Below are positions 26,319 to 39,828 of a DNA stretch of 64,000 bases, piece by piece. A program made the translations under genes and the position numbers. The notes below the pieces were generated by a model that was not told where the DNA came from, did no database searches, and saw nothing but the letters and a program-made list of their open reading frames with translations. Origin of the DNA: Sphagnum compactum (Eukaryota; Bryophyta; Sphagnopsida; Sphagnales); the NCBI GenBank assembly GCA_965153455.1, contig OZ234500.1, forward strand, positions 17,545,579-17,609,578. The letters run 5' to 3'. How positions within the stretch are numbered: the first letter of the stretch is position 1; every line of letters starts with the position of its first letter.

Positions 26319-27926
26319 GTGATTCGGATCTATAAGGATGCAGAGTATGCAGAGGTTCATTTCACTGAATGTCTGGATATTCTAACTTTCCAGTGTATCA
26401 TCCAGAATGTAGTCTTGATCAGTATGCTACTGAGAGAGAGCATAATGGATAATCTCATGTGCTTGGATGCGTTCACATGCGTGGGATGCTTGCTGGTGTG
26501 GGTCACACCTAAACCCTAAACCCTAAATTGAACAGGCTTCTATTCTCTTTATGCTGCTGTATAAATCATGGATTTTTTTGTTTTGTGGAAATTGGTGTAC
26601 AGTATATTATACTCAGTGACTGACAGACAGGCCGATTGTTGGGTGGGTGGGTATTGAAAGGTTGGTCCTATTCCTATTGACGACAGCCTTGGCAAGGAGG
26701 TGGTGACTATAACTAATCTGACAAGCAATAAGGAGTTCTATACAGATTCAAACAGTTGTGACTTCCTCAAGCAGGTAAAGATTTGGTCCTTTGTTTTCCT
26801 GCTCATAAGATCATCTGCATTGTGCTCAATGAGACAGTGTGCAACAGCAATGGCAAATGTGAAGGCCTGACTATATGTACTCCCAGTATGCATATATACA
26901 CTCTCAACAGCATAGCTTTTATGCCTTTTTATCCCATTCCTGTTGAAATCACTGCCAGGTTCTAGTCTCTGGTCGGTTCTCTTCCAAAAACCATAAACCC
27001 TAAACCTTCACTGAGATAATTCTAAAAATGAAGTTTGCTTCATTTTGAACTACGGATCTTTTCTGTACTGGAGATGATAGCATACATGTGCAACCTGTTG
27101 TTCAATGTCTGAAGTGCATGACAAGTGCCCTGGCATGGTATGGCAATGGGGCTGATGTACAGGTGCACGGAATATTTTACATCAATATTGGTCCTTCAGA
27201 ACGATCTGCACAATGGCGCCGTGTGCACGGGCAGAAAGTCTTGATGCCTCTACAGTTTGCCTTCTCTGTGCGTGAGGTACTTGGATCATTGCTTGAAATA
27301 TACAAGATCACTTTTGTCTTCTAGCATGTTAGATATGGGATCAGAAGTCTGTCTGTTTATCTAGTTTATGATAAGAGATCTGCAGATCTTCTTACACATT
27401 TTGCAGAGATATCTGCTGTGGAGCATTTTGCTCAAACGCTGACTGACACGGGTCTGTTCTTTGTGGTAGGATGGAAATGGAGACGTCATCCAATCACCAC
27501 AGTTTTCAGCCATGAACCCACACTACAAGCTGCCAATCATTACACTTCAGGTAACAACAGAATCATTCCTTGCTGGATAGATTCTCAATGTGGGTGGGTG
27601 GTTCAAAATGTTGAGAGCTCCGGCTGTCAGCAGAACATAATGTTGTAGCAGCAGTTCTTGCTCCTGAGAGTAGATTAAAAGTAAGAAAATTGTGCTTGAA
27701 AGACACTTCTTGAGCTGGGAAGGTGGTTCTTTTCCAACATCTTATCTTATTATATCCCTGTGTTTTGAACAATCTTGGCAATGGGTACAGGAGGTATATG
27801 ATCACTGTTTGCCTGGCCAACATTTTTGAGGTGGAAGAAAGCAAGATCTTGTCTAAGAGTGCCACAGTTGATCTACAGGGCCTTTTCTCAAGTTACATGA
27901 ATTTGGCACAAGTAACAAATGTATGA
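26319..27926 (+). pseudogene. GH38 alpha-mannosidase, C-terminal exon fragments
   Basis: Pieces match the C-terminal half of plant vacuolar/lysosomal-type alpha-mannosidases (glycosyl hydrolase 38, trimming mannose from N-glycans). They are: 26319-26366 (VIRIYKDAEYAEVHFT); 26661-26774 (VGPIPIDDSLGKEVVT ... FYTDSNSCDFLKQ, 38 codons, GT/AG flanked); about 26826-26880 (LNETVCNSNGKCEGLTI); 27163-27276 (VHGIFYINIG ... QWRRVHGQ, 38 codons); 27470-27550 (QFSAMNPHYKLPIITLQ, 27 codons); and about 27800-27880 (ANIFEVEESKILSKSATVDLQ). Several pieces keep reading frame and splice sites. The whole catalytic N-terminal half is absent, as is the exon that normally follows FLKQ (family RDYRxDW ... RRLLHDD region), and the last piece may be frameshifted. 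No active enzyme is possible from this locus. Confidence 0.82.
26508..26527 (+). repeat. Short telomere-like CCCTAAA run
   Basis: Two to three CCCTAAA units, the plant telomere motif, inside the alpha-mannosidase relic. A similar half-copy occurs near 26993. Too short to be a former telomere. Confidence 0.7.
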
Positions 27927-28439
27927 GACATGAATTGCATCAAAATCATTGTGGAAAATTTATTACAACTCTGACTAAGAGCTAAAACCGGTGCTCATAA
28001 CATATCATGTACCTATTAATGAGTTCTCTTCATAAACTCTTCTTGCACAATGTTTTAAAAAACACTTCTATTCATATTATTCTTATTAATCGAGAAGGCT
28101 TTTTTGCCCACTTCTTGCTGACTTTGGTCCTTTTTTCTTTCTTTCAAGTCCGCTTTTTTCCAATGTTTTGGCAACTTGGGTCTTCTTTAGGAATATGTGG
28201 ATAATTTAAATTCTTGCTGGATTGGAAGGAGCCACTGTTGTGGCAAAACCAAATCATAATACTTTACAACACTTTACTGATTATAAAGTATTATATTGAA
28301 ATTTTTGTCTATGCATTGACCAGCCACAACAAATATACACCCATACTTCATGCCCCTGTGATTGGCCTAGGCCCAAAAATGGCAAACAACACAGGTGGGC
28401 AAAAAAATAAACTACTAAATTATTAAATAATACTAAATA

Positions 28440-29440
28440 TTTTTAATAAATATTTTAATTTAAATAACTATTAATTAGTATTTTCACTCATAATAATAAT
28501 AATAAATTACTTAAGTTATTAATTATTAGTAGTACAAATTGAAATAATTTAATAATGTAAGAATTACAATAAATTAATATTTTATTCATTTTTACTAATA
28601 GTATTTTATTATTTAGATAATAAAATATTATAAACTAATAAATATTATATGGGTAATTAACTATCCATTATTTATTTATTTATTTATATGAAATTATTAT
28701 TAATTATTCAGCAAAAAATATTGGTATTAATTAAATAACTAACTAATACTAGCACAAACTATTTAAATTATTGAATAATAATATTTTTAGTGATTAATAA
28801 ACTTAGTAAGTAATTTAATTTAATTATTAATTATTACTAATAAATAGTTATATATCAATAATAAGTTTTAATATTATTAGTTTAATATTTTGTAATTATT
28901 ATTAATAATTAATAATTATTACTATGAACTAATAAATGAACTTGTAATTAGTAGTAACTATGATTTAGATTAAATATAATAGGTAGTTCTACCTACTTTA
29001 ATTATTTAATTATTTGCTTATCAATTTGTTTAGCCTACATAGTCACAATATAAGCAAAATTTATATTTATGCCCTAAATAGAATATAATTAAATTTTTGA
29101 ATATATAAATATACCCATAATATATTTTAAAACATCTTAATATATATCAAAACTATATGTACATCAGATAAAAATTACCAAATTGCAATTATTTCTATAA
29201 TTAATTGGACATAGAGGCCCTTTCTTGGATGAAAAGCCTAAAATTTTAGTCAGCATAGAAGAATGGAAAACTTAATAGTCACAAATTAGTTACACCATAG
29301 TTGTAAAAAAAAAAAGATTGAAATGGATGGTGATTAGTTGTAAAATGCAAAAACATAGTTACAAATGACACTTAGTTGCATATAGTTGCAAATTGAATGG
29401 TTGCATAATACAAGATTTCTTCTTGTGCACTGACCTTAGT
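28440..29440. other. Extremely AT-rich tract
   Basis: Nearly pure A/T with TAATAAT and ATTAATTA words and no gene. Its left edge (about 28430) marks the end of the less AT-rich gene-relic block. Confidence 0.8.
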
Positions 29441-29619
29441 CACATAGAGGCTTCATGCAAGCTTGATGATAATCGTTTATGAACTACTTCTTCAACAAAT
29501 TGGCCATGGTCAACGTCGACCATAATGAAGATAGTAACCTTTGTAAGTAGAAATCTATGACATCCATCAAAAAGCACAACGAAACACCCAATTGTAACCA
29601 ATTTTTTAATTATTCATAA

Positions 29620-30130
29620 TAACATAGCTATGATCAGTGCCAACCACTATTGAATTTAGACATCACTACAAATATTTACTCATAGATCAAACCTAAGGTC
29701 AATGCCGACCATTAGCGACCATATAACTATGCTTGGTGACATCCATATGAAAGCTCGATTTAAAATTTCAAGCATACAGATCGAGGCTATAATTGTTGCC
29801 GACTATAACCCAAATCGATCTTGTATATCATTCACATATTGATCGTAAAGATTTTTCTTCCTTGTTTGAAATATCATGGGCATCCTCCATACCCAAGCTA
29901 AAATATCTTGAATAGATCGGTGTTATGGTCATGTAGACCATAGTTCAAATCAATATTGTAGATCATTTTGAAAGAGGGATTGCGAAGAGCACTAACCTAT
30001 CTTCAATTCCTAGAATAGTTGACAAATGCCGAAATTAGTTTCAGAGATTGGAGCTATGGTCATTGCCGACCATAGCTCAAATCATTGTTATACGTCATTT
30101 CTTCATAGTTGAGACCATAGTCACAAAGGA
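29620..30130. repeat. Diverged tandem repeat, about 130-bp period
   Basis: Related text of the type 'tatggtcattgccgaccatagctcaaatc ... tagatcatt' recurs near 29795, 29925 and 30055, with older copies near 29625-29710. Each copy contains a small inverted motif (gaccata / tatggtc). Copies are well diverged. Confidence 0.55.
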
Positions 30131-30455
30131 TCTCATAAATCCTTCTTTTACATCGAAGCCATGTTTGCAACTCATTCTACAAAAGAGCAATCGGTGTAGA
30201 CCATGATGTGCTCAAACCAATAAATATAAATATCAAATCTAAAATCACTTGAAAAATCATACAACAAATTGACTCACCTATCTATTGACAACTACGGTTC
30301 TTGGTATGCCTTTGTCAAGCTTTTCTCTCCTTGCAAACGTCTACAATTGAAAAAAGAGGACCTCAATGAACATCAAAATGCCTCCAACGGACACTGTAAG
30401 CAAACATAGATCTTTCAACATTTCACTCAACCTACTTACAAGGAGAATGTTGAAA

Positions 30456-30480
30456 CACTACAAGAAATGGAATATACATG
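30456..30480 (+). mobile_element. Possible CACTA-type terminus
   Basis: CACTACAAGAAATGG matches the common start of plant CACTA (En/Spm) inverted repeats. I found no reverse-complement partner or target duplication in the window, so this may be a relic or chance. Confidence 0.25.
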
Positions 30481-33400
30481 TTCTATGTGATTATGTATAC
30501 ATACCTCTCCTCCTTTCTCTTGCTAATCACTAAAGCCACTGATGTTTTCCATCTGCTCATCAATATTTCCTTGCACAATGAAAACAGAAGAAATTGAAGG
30601 TTATGAAATGCATGATCCGCTTTTTGTTAACCTCCTTAGACATTTTGACATCGCAAGCTCTATATCAATTTCTATACCCATGCTTCAACTAAGCTCTTCA
30701 TTCTGCTTCAAAGAAATTTGGGCTAGAAAATATTAACATTGTTTTAATCCAAGAAAACCTTAATCTCCCAAATAGTCTCCATATCTTTGTCATTGGGCTC
30801 ATCATCTCCCTATGTGTAAGTGTGGTTTTCTTTACAACACAATTGCGTTCCTCCTGCGACCTCTTTCTTGGAGGTTGAAGGTCATGACCCCCTTGTCGTC
30901 CCTGGTTGCTTTAGTTTCTTCCTTGTTCTTTTCCTTATCTACCAGCTTGTTCCTTATGGTTTCACATGTTGCCATTGATATGCATCTCTACTTCCAGCTA
31001 GTCCAATTGCTTCTATGCTTCCTTCTCCTCCTCGTTTCCTTCCGCCTTCTTTTTAAGAATGCATTGCATTATCAACATTGTAGTTGTTTTTGCAATCATA
31101 CAACATGATGGTGGAATTCTGAATTGTAGGAAACCTTATTATCCTATAAATTCCACACAGTCATCATAGTTGTCGTTGGATGTATGGTGTTTGCCATTGT
31201 AAGATTGTTATGATTCTACTCTCCATGCATTGTTGAAATACATTCAATTCATAGGGGGGTTTTTAAATGGAATTTCTAGTATTGAAAAATATACATAATT
31301 ATTCATTGATTTATATCGTTTGGAAAATGAAGTTTAGACAAAATGTTTTTTTCTCAACATGTGATTGGGAAAATTAACATATGTCTACAAATTTTCCGTT
31401 GAAACATCTGTTATTTCAAATAAATGGTTTTTTTGTTTCATCCACACTTAGGAATATTTAATGAGGTTTATATAATAAAATTTTCCCATAGTTGTTATTT
31501 AGCGATGTTAGTCATAAATGTGTTGCAATATCATTTTAATAATACGGTAAGACATTTTTTGAATGACATGTCTTAGTGTCACATCATTTTTTGAATTAAA
31601 AGTGAAAAGATACTGTTGTTGGCAATTATCTATCAGATGATTTTTGCCCCTTTTAGCCATGTTTCATTCCCTTCATAAAATTTCAGCAGCCCTTGTATTG
31701 TTCTAATCCTTGTATTATATTTATTGTATTGATTCTTGCAATGTAGGTATTATTTTAATTTTTGAGAGGCCATTATTGAATTGATTCTTGTCCAAAGTTG
31801 ATTATTCAAGAATGTCAATACTCGTTTTTTGTTCTTTCATTTTCATAATTGTTTAGATGTCACATGTGAACAAATGAATTTCCTCTATTTATGTCTTGTA
31901 GTCTAAGGCACGCTTTACACTTGGAGTTAGGGCCAAAAAACCTTGGGGCCAACTTTGAGGATTTTGGGGGTTCGAAATGGCCCCAAATTACTAATAAATG
32001 CTAAAACATTGACGTAAAAAATTTAATAAATGTTGGGACATTTACCCCAAAGGTTGCAAATTGGCTGCCCAAATTTTATGGTATCCTTTTTTCGGCCTTG
32101 GGGCCAATATAAGGGCATAACTTTCAACATTTATTAGCATTTTGGTTTGACAAATTTTATCTATTTTTTTTAGCCTTGACTCCTAATGTAAAACCCTCTG
32201 GGCTAAATTCAACTTTTGCACAAATAAATTCAATGTTGGATTTGGGTTGAACATTGGCCTTGACTCTTGGTGTCAAGTGAGCTTAATTGATGGTGTTTTT
32301 GGACAACAATCTTGAGGGCACCCATGTGATCCACCCCCATTTCCAACGAGCAAAAATTTACGAGCATTTTTAAAGTCATATCTATAAGATATTAGGTTAT
32401 AAATAACCACCTTTTGTTATAAGGGACATGTCATTCCATCTTTTCACACAAATGATGATCCATTTGTATTTCGTGAGTCATGCAAATTTTGCTACAGAAA
32501 ATTTATTGGTTGTTAAAAATTTTGTGTGGACTTACACTAGATGCCCATCATTCACTCTCCATGTCTTCATCTCTTCACCTTTGTTTTGCACTGGTTTTTT
32601 CCCACATCCTTCATATTGCCTTCTATGTACCATAATTTGTTTGCCATAAATAAGGCATGCAACCTTTGTCCAATTTTATGAACACTTGAAATTCCAAAAA
32701 TGGCTAGAACCTTCTTTTTTAAATTTAATGATAGGGATTTTCCATTTTATTGTGTTCTACGAAGGACTTTGCTTAATTTAACTTTTAAAAGTTCCAATGG
32801 AATTTGATACTTTTGGCCATATTTTTTTTCAAGGTTGGTTCAATGTTTTTCTAATCATTGTTTTGGTTTAATTTCAATTTCGGGTTTACTTATGTTCTAT
32901 TGAGTGGGATTGCTTTCTTGGTCTTCAATATTAGTTATGTTTTACTGAAAGATCCTAATGGAACCCAATTTTGATTGTTTGTGGTATATTATATGTTATA
33001 GTTTTGCCCTACTAAAGCCATTTGACAACATATCCATTCTGCATGCCTAGAAATAGGTTCTCACTTTAATTAACATCACCCCAAATACTCTAGTTTCATT
33101 TATGTTGTTGGGTTCAATGTTTTCCCTCCACATATATTTGCCTTTTCAATTGCCTCTTTTGTGTAATGTTGGGATTGTTGTCACTCTCATTTATTGCTCT
33201 ATTTTAGTCATTTTCACTTCTCTTTTTGGCGCTTGTATTATTCTTGTTCCTACCACCATGTTATTTGTGATTGGAAATAACATTTTCGCACCCTATGGTT
33301 AATCTTCCTTGTATTTTTGTTATACTAAGATTTAATAAAAAATAAATTCACATTGAATTCTCGTGTCCTAGTTGTTTTTCTTTCCCTCAAACATTTGAAG

Positions 33401-34483
33401 GTTTTGTTCGTTTGCAATGCAATGGTCATGGATGGTCATTTTAAGGTTTTGTTATTTGTAATGCAATCATTATTTCCCTCAAATTTAGTTCTTAGTATCA
33501 ACGTTTTTTATTCACACCATTGTAATGGTCATGCATAACTATGCAACAAGAAACCTTAAAACTCACATTGCCCCTAATACATGAGCATGCAATAGTCAAA
33601 TGCCTAACTAAGACCTGCATTATACATAGAACCCATGTAAGGTGAGAGTATGATTGGGTGGACCCATTAGGAACCAACTTAAAGGACAATCAAGGAACAA
33701 AAATTGGCCAAATAATATTCCTAGGCCCTTTTCTTGAAATGTGTGAACCATACCGACACAACCATGTGCGGTAATCTCAATTTTTAAGAATTGCATCAGA
33801 GTTATTTGAGTGTGGTAAAGGTACTAGGGGCTTTTAGCAATTTCTTAAGGAATGATGAATGCGCTTGGTGCGTGGAGGGGTTGTTGTTTCTTTTGAAATA
33901 CGATATTGGTGAATAAGGTGTTAGGTTGTTTTTTTTCCTTTTTTTCCTTCAACAAAAAATAAATTGGTAACCATAGGTTTAGAACTTCAGTTGCGTAATT
34001 AGGGATGGAAATTTTCTAAAGGGTTGGGGGTAAAAGTAGATGTCAAAATCTGTGGTGTTCAGCACAACAGTGGTCTTGTTCTAGTGTTTAATGAGTAGCA
34101 AGGATGTTGGAAATCATGAAGCAGTTGAAGGGGTGTTAATGAAGGGTCCAATAGAGATAGAACAATCTTCAAGCCGTATGAACATAAGATCAATTCAATT
34201 CAACTTAACGATTAAATAGATAGTGTGATAGTGTGCCAGTGGCAACAAGAGTTTCATAATGACTTAAACATTTATTTAGATCATGAATAAGCTCATCAAG
34301 GAGCTGCAAGTACATGTTAGGTCATGGGTTATGCCATAGTGATAATTCATAATTACAAGAAATCCAAGATGCGTCGAATGGTGCGAACTAGGTAGTCCGC
34401 CTTGTTATTAGGAGGAAGGTGTGGAAGTGAGTAGGGAGGGTGTTGGTTGGCAAGTTGAAATCTTAGAAAAAAATCTAAAAAAA
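30480..34483. other. Non-coding region
   Basis: Open frames around 30542-31108, 32428 and 33102 are Ser/Leu/Phe-rich without known domains, so I do not call them genes. Around 31911-32290 imperfect inverted ends (left ttacacttggagttagggcc, right a related reverse complement) hint at an old MITE of about 370 bp. Confidence 0.4.
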
Positions 34484-35040
34484 AACCTCTCGGGTTTTGT
34501 AACATAACTTCTTACTGGTTTAGCTATAGAGCTTAGGATTTGGTAGCAAGGTGCACCTTGTAGTTAGATTTCTAAGGAGCTAAGGCAAGCCAGATTTGAA
34601 TAATCTATGTGTTAGAAACAATATTTCAAGTGATTGGTGATCTGTAACCAAGTTGAATTCACCACCTTCGTAAAACCTTCTTGGGTTTCGTGGCATAACT
34701 TCTAACCAGTTTAGCTGCAGAGCTCAAGATTTGATAACAATGTATGCCTTGTAGTTAACTTTGTAAAGAGCTAAGGCAAGCTGAATTTGAATAACCTATG
34801 TGTTAAAAACAATATTTCAAGTGACTGGTGGTCCGCAGCCAAGTTGACTTTACCACCTTTGTAAAACCCTCTCGGGTTTTGTGCATAACTTCTAACCAGT
34901 TTAGCTGCAGAGTTTAAGATTTAGTAGCAACGTACGCCTTGTAGTTAGCTTTCTAAGGAGCTAAGGCAAGCCAAATTTGAATAATTTATGTGTTAGAAAT
35001 AATATTTCAAGTGACTAGTGGTCTGAAGCTAAGTTGAACA
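34484..35040. repeat. Three-copy tandem repeat, about 190-bp unit
   Basis: Units begin near 34484, 34674 and 34865, each starting with an aacc(c)tctcgggtttt-like text and containing gtttagct, ccttgtagtta, aaggagctaaggcaagc-like and aatatttcaagtga words. Copies differ by perhaps 10-15% by eye. No coding frame is conserved across copies. Confidence 0.88.
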
Positions 35041-36890
35041 TGGTGTTGAGTCCTTAAAAGTTGGTTCAAATGAATGACAATTTGACAAAAAATTCTAGGA
35101 TTTGGAATGTTTGAGCTTGGGAAATGTATCTATCAATTCTAATTGTGAATGATGCATAGGAAGCAAGCTACTTAGTTTCAACTACAAACGCAATCTAACA
35201 TCTAGAAATACACTTGCCTTTTTCCTTCACCGATAACATTTGTGCTTTCAAGTATAATCACCTTGTAGAGTCGGGAGTAGAGGGACAAAAAGTCGCCTCA
35301 CAAAATGCTTTCATAATTACAAATTATTATTTTTTCATGTTTATTTATTGCATGCCAGAGTATATAACTTGAAGTTTCAATTACAATAAAAAGGTGGAAA
35401 TCATCACAAATTTGTATTCTTTATTAATGTGACCCCTTCAAGAATCAAGTTCTAAAACTTTGGAGATTCATAATTAAATTATACCTACTCAAATAGTCAC
35501 CAAATAAAATTATCAAATAGAATACCATCTAAAATACTTTAGAAAATTATATCCATAAAAAAAACCCCCAAATCTTGTTTGAAAAATGTTCATAACCAAA
35601 AAGTTTAAGGAAATTAATCACTATGACAATCTTGAAACTTTGTGTGGATGTACTAGATAGGAATATCAAAACTCAAAATATTTTTTACGTTGTTAAAGTT
35701 TCAAAATCTATAGAACCGATTAATGTAATCAACAAATTTTTTACAAAAAACCTTTCTTTATGTGTTTCCTATGTTTTAAAAAAGTTTGATGGGTTTTGAA
35801 AAATGAAGGTGTGACATTCCTTGTGGTACGACCCAATCATATTTTCACCCTACATGCAATTGAATAGTGGTCAACACACATTTAGCCACTAGATGAAAAA
35901 TTCCACCCCATCCAATGGAAAAAACTACCAATTGGTGTGTTGGTGGGTGTTGATTCATGTTGGCCATCTAAAACCACCTCTCAATAGTATTGTGGACTTG
36001 AAATTTACAACCAATGCATGTGTTAATAAATAGAATATATATTTCTAAAAATACATGTACATAAGAACTTCATTATTTCCTATGCATGCATGTTCAAACT
36101 AAATACAATGCATAGATTTAAATTGAAAAGTTAATAAGACAAACTCTTGTGCATGTATTACAAATGAATAAGAACGACAATAAATTCAAACTCACCTCTT
36201 TATATAGGCTAGGTGGTTCTCATTAGTAACTAAAGTAGTTACTTTAATTACACTAAATATGATTAATTCAAATATGGACCACTAATTAAAATTAACATAT
36301 TTAACTAATTGTTTAACATTTACAAAAATTCAAATCTATACTTAATGCCTGGTTAACATTAATCCAAAATATGTAACATTAATTATAACTAGCAAGGTAA
36401 TTAATAATTGACACTTACATAAATTATGATTTAACATTTACAAAGGTCAAATCTATATTTAATGCATGGTTAACAACATGAATTTCTATTTTTTATTATT
36501 TTATTTTATTTTTAAAAAATTGGCCATTATACAATGTATTTTCATGATGATTATAACATTACTTTGCAACAGCCACCTTGGGGATTATGTGACTTGCCAT
36601 CCACTTGAAACCCATTATGTTTCATTTATGTTTTAAGTAACCAGTATCTAAGGACCATATACTAATGATAACGAGACACCCGCTTGTGGTGTCATTGCAT
36701 AGTGGTGTACGATAACATCATTACTTGGTGTCCCATTAATGATTATAAAAACCCTTACACACCAATTATTAAAAAAAAAATTGGTTTTTGGACAACATAA
36801 TTTAATAGGTAATGAACTTTTGATAGATACATATTTGGTAGGAAGCACCAAATTGCAATAATGATGTAATAGACTTTTCAATGTAAACAA
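35041..36890. other. Non-coding AT-rich region
   Basis: I see no gene, RNA or repeat structure worth naming. The minus-strand open frame at 36648-36920 has no recognisable motif. Confidence 0.4.
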
Positions 36891-39828
36891 TACCTCATTA
36901 GAAATGTCGAATTCAAACAATATTTATTATTGAATGTTAGGGTTTGCTAGAAAGTAAAAGAAAGAAAATATGAAAATTCAACTTGTAACCCATGTTACTA
37001 TGAATTAGTGAGAGAACAATATCTTAAAAAAAGTTGTCCAAAAGTTACCAAGTCTTGACATGGGTAACGTATCCTATAAACATTCCCACTTTCATCGCAC
37101 ACTACCTATGTAATCTGATAAGTTTCATAGGTAAGTATATAGGTAATGTGAATGATTACTATGCATGTAAGTAATACACTTGGTGATTACTAGGTAGGTA
37201 GATACATGTAAATTGAACTTAATAAATAGCTAGCCACTAGGGTTAATTATGGGGATGCAAATCATTATGAAAAAAGGGGCTTGCAACAATTGGCCGTGCA
37301 ACTCAAAAATTGAGTTGCAATGACCACAACTCATTGTATTTATATGCTATGAGTGCTAATGGACAAGTTGCATGAGTTGCAAAGTTGCAACTCATTGTAT
37401 ATACGGTGCAACTCATTGCAACTCAATTACAACTCTATCAAAACAATTCATTTTCAACTACTATGTAACATCATTGTAACTACACCCATGATGTCATGTT
37501 TACATCATTAATTGTCATCCATTTATTAAAATTTGACACATGGCACTATGAAATTTTTTGGACATAAACATTATTTTCTTTTCAAAATATTGATCTTTAT
37601 CATCCATTATGATTGTTAATGATGGTTTGAGATTGTGATACATGGCATGATTGAAAATTGTCACATGGTAGATTAATTGTATTTTGGAAAAAATAAATAA
37701 GAATAAATATCTATTTTAGTAGCTAGCTAGGTCGTACATAACCATAGGTAGGTAGGTTGGTAAGTTTTTAAACCTACATACTTATGTATTTACTTAGGAC
37801 GTACCTACCTATGTGCCTACATGTAGGCAGGTAGAAAGTAGGACCTACTTATTATTACTTAAGTATGTATTAAGTAAGAAAACACTAAATGAATTTAAAA
37901 ATAGGCAATTTATTTTTGAATTTTACATTTTGGCTTTAAAGTTAAACTTTTTTGAGCTTATCTCAAAATGACATATGTATTTGAATGTGGAAACATAAGA
38001 GAATAAACTTTCTTTATATAGTTTCCAACATAGGATTCAAAGACAAAGCATATGGGTTTAATCTTTTAATTATTTTTCAGTTGCAAATTGAGTTATAATT
38101 GACTTGCAATTATAGAAAGATTTTCCCACATGTTTTATGTTTTTATTTCATTATGTAAGTTATACAATTAAATTAATGATTATATGATAATTAAATATGT
38201 AAATTAATTTTTAATGTTTAGTTATTTGAAATAGTGATTTGTGTGTTTTTTTAAAAATATTTAATTATCAAAATAATTTATTTTATTTTATCAAAAATAT
38301 TGATCTAAAACATAATTTTTGGAATTAAATACATGATAATTAATGAATTGGATTAATTATAATACCTCATTAGAAATGTCGAATTCAAACAAAATTTATA
38401 TTGAATATTAAGGATTGCTAGAAAGTAAAAGAAAGAAAACATGAAAATACAACTTGTAACCCATGTTACCTTTGAATTAGTGAGAGAGCAATATGTTAAA
38501 CAAAGTTGTCCAAAAGTTACCAAGTTTCCACATGGGTAACCTATCCTATAAACATTCCCACTTTCATCGCACACTACCTATGTAATTCGATAAGTTTCAT
38601 AGGTAAGTATATAGGTAATGTGAATGATTACTATGCATGTAGTTAAGGCACTTGGTGATTACTAACTAGGTAGATACATGTGCATTGAATGTAATAAATA
38701 GCTAGCCACTAGGGTTAATTATGGGGATGCAAATCACTATGAAAAAAGGGGCTTGCAACAATTGGCCTTGCAACTCAAAAATTGAGTTGCAATGACCACA
38801 ACTCATTGTATTTATATGCTGTGAGTGCTAACGGACAAGTTGCATGAGTTGCAAAGTTACAACTCATTGTACATACGGTGCAACTCATTGCAACTCATTT
38901 ACAGCTCTATCAAAACAATTCATTTTCAACTACTATGTAACTTCATTATATATACACTCACGATGTCATGTTCACGTCATTAATTGTCATTCATTTATTA
39001 AAATACGACACGTGGCACTTTGAAGATTTTTTGACATAAACATTATTTGTTTTTCAAAATATTGATTTCTATCATCCATTATGATTGTTGATGGTTCAAG
39101 GTCGTGATACATGGCATGAATGAATATTGTGACATGGTATATTAATTTTATTTTGGAAAATAAAAATAAATAAACATCTATTTTAGTAGCTAGCTAGGTC
39201 GTACATAACCATAGGTAGGTAGGTTGGTAGGTTTTAAAACCTACATACTTATGTATTTACCTAGGACCTACCTACCTACCTACATGTAGGTAGGTAGGTA
39301 GAAAGTAAGACCTACTTATTATTACATAAATAGGTATTAGGTTAAAAAAACAAGACTAAATGAATTAAAAAAAGTCTAAATTATTATTTAAAAAAAATTT
39401 ACATTATGCTTTAGAGTTAAGCTTTTTTTAGCTTATCTCAAAATGGCATATGTATTTCAATGTGAAAACATAAGAGAATAAGCTTTCTTTATATAGTTTC
39501 CAACATAGGATTCAAGGACAAAACATATGAATTTAATCTTTTAATTGTTCTTTAGTTGCAAATTAAGTTATAATTGAGTTGCAATTATAGAATATTTTTG
39601 CACATGCTTTATGTTTGTTTTTGATTATGTAAATTATATAATTAAATTAATGATTATATGATAATTAAATATGTAAATTAATTATTTAGTATTTAATTAT
39701 TTGAAAGTGACTTAAATCAATTATTTTTTAAGATATTTAATTTAAGAAAATCTTATTTTATGAAAAATAATGATCTAAAACTTTTTTTGAATTAAATACA
39801 TGATAATTAATCAATTGGATTAATAATT
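36891..39828. repeat. Two-copy tandem duplication, 1472-bp period
   Basis: Copy 1 (about 36891-38362) and copy 2 (about 38363-39828) start with the same tacctcattagaaatgtcg text and stay collinear throughout, diverged by roughly 8-10% by eye. Each copy contains a gcaactcaaaaattgagttgc-like palindrome, a run of caactcattg words, and a TAGGTAGG/CCTACCTA fold-back (clearest at about 39255-39300). No protein frame is conserved between copies. Confidence 0.9.

Noticed and set aside
26508-26527. Former telomere or chromosome fusion point
   Set aside because: Only two to three CCCTAAA units are present, inside a gene relic.
30542-31108. Two plus-strand Ser/Leu/Phe-rich frames (64 and 98 aa) as a gene
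   Set aside because: No conserved motif, no clear splice links and biased composition from a C/T-rich stretch.
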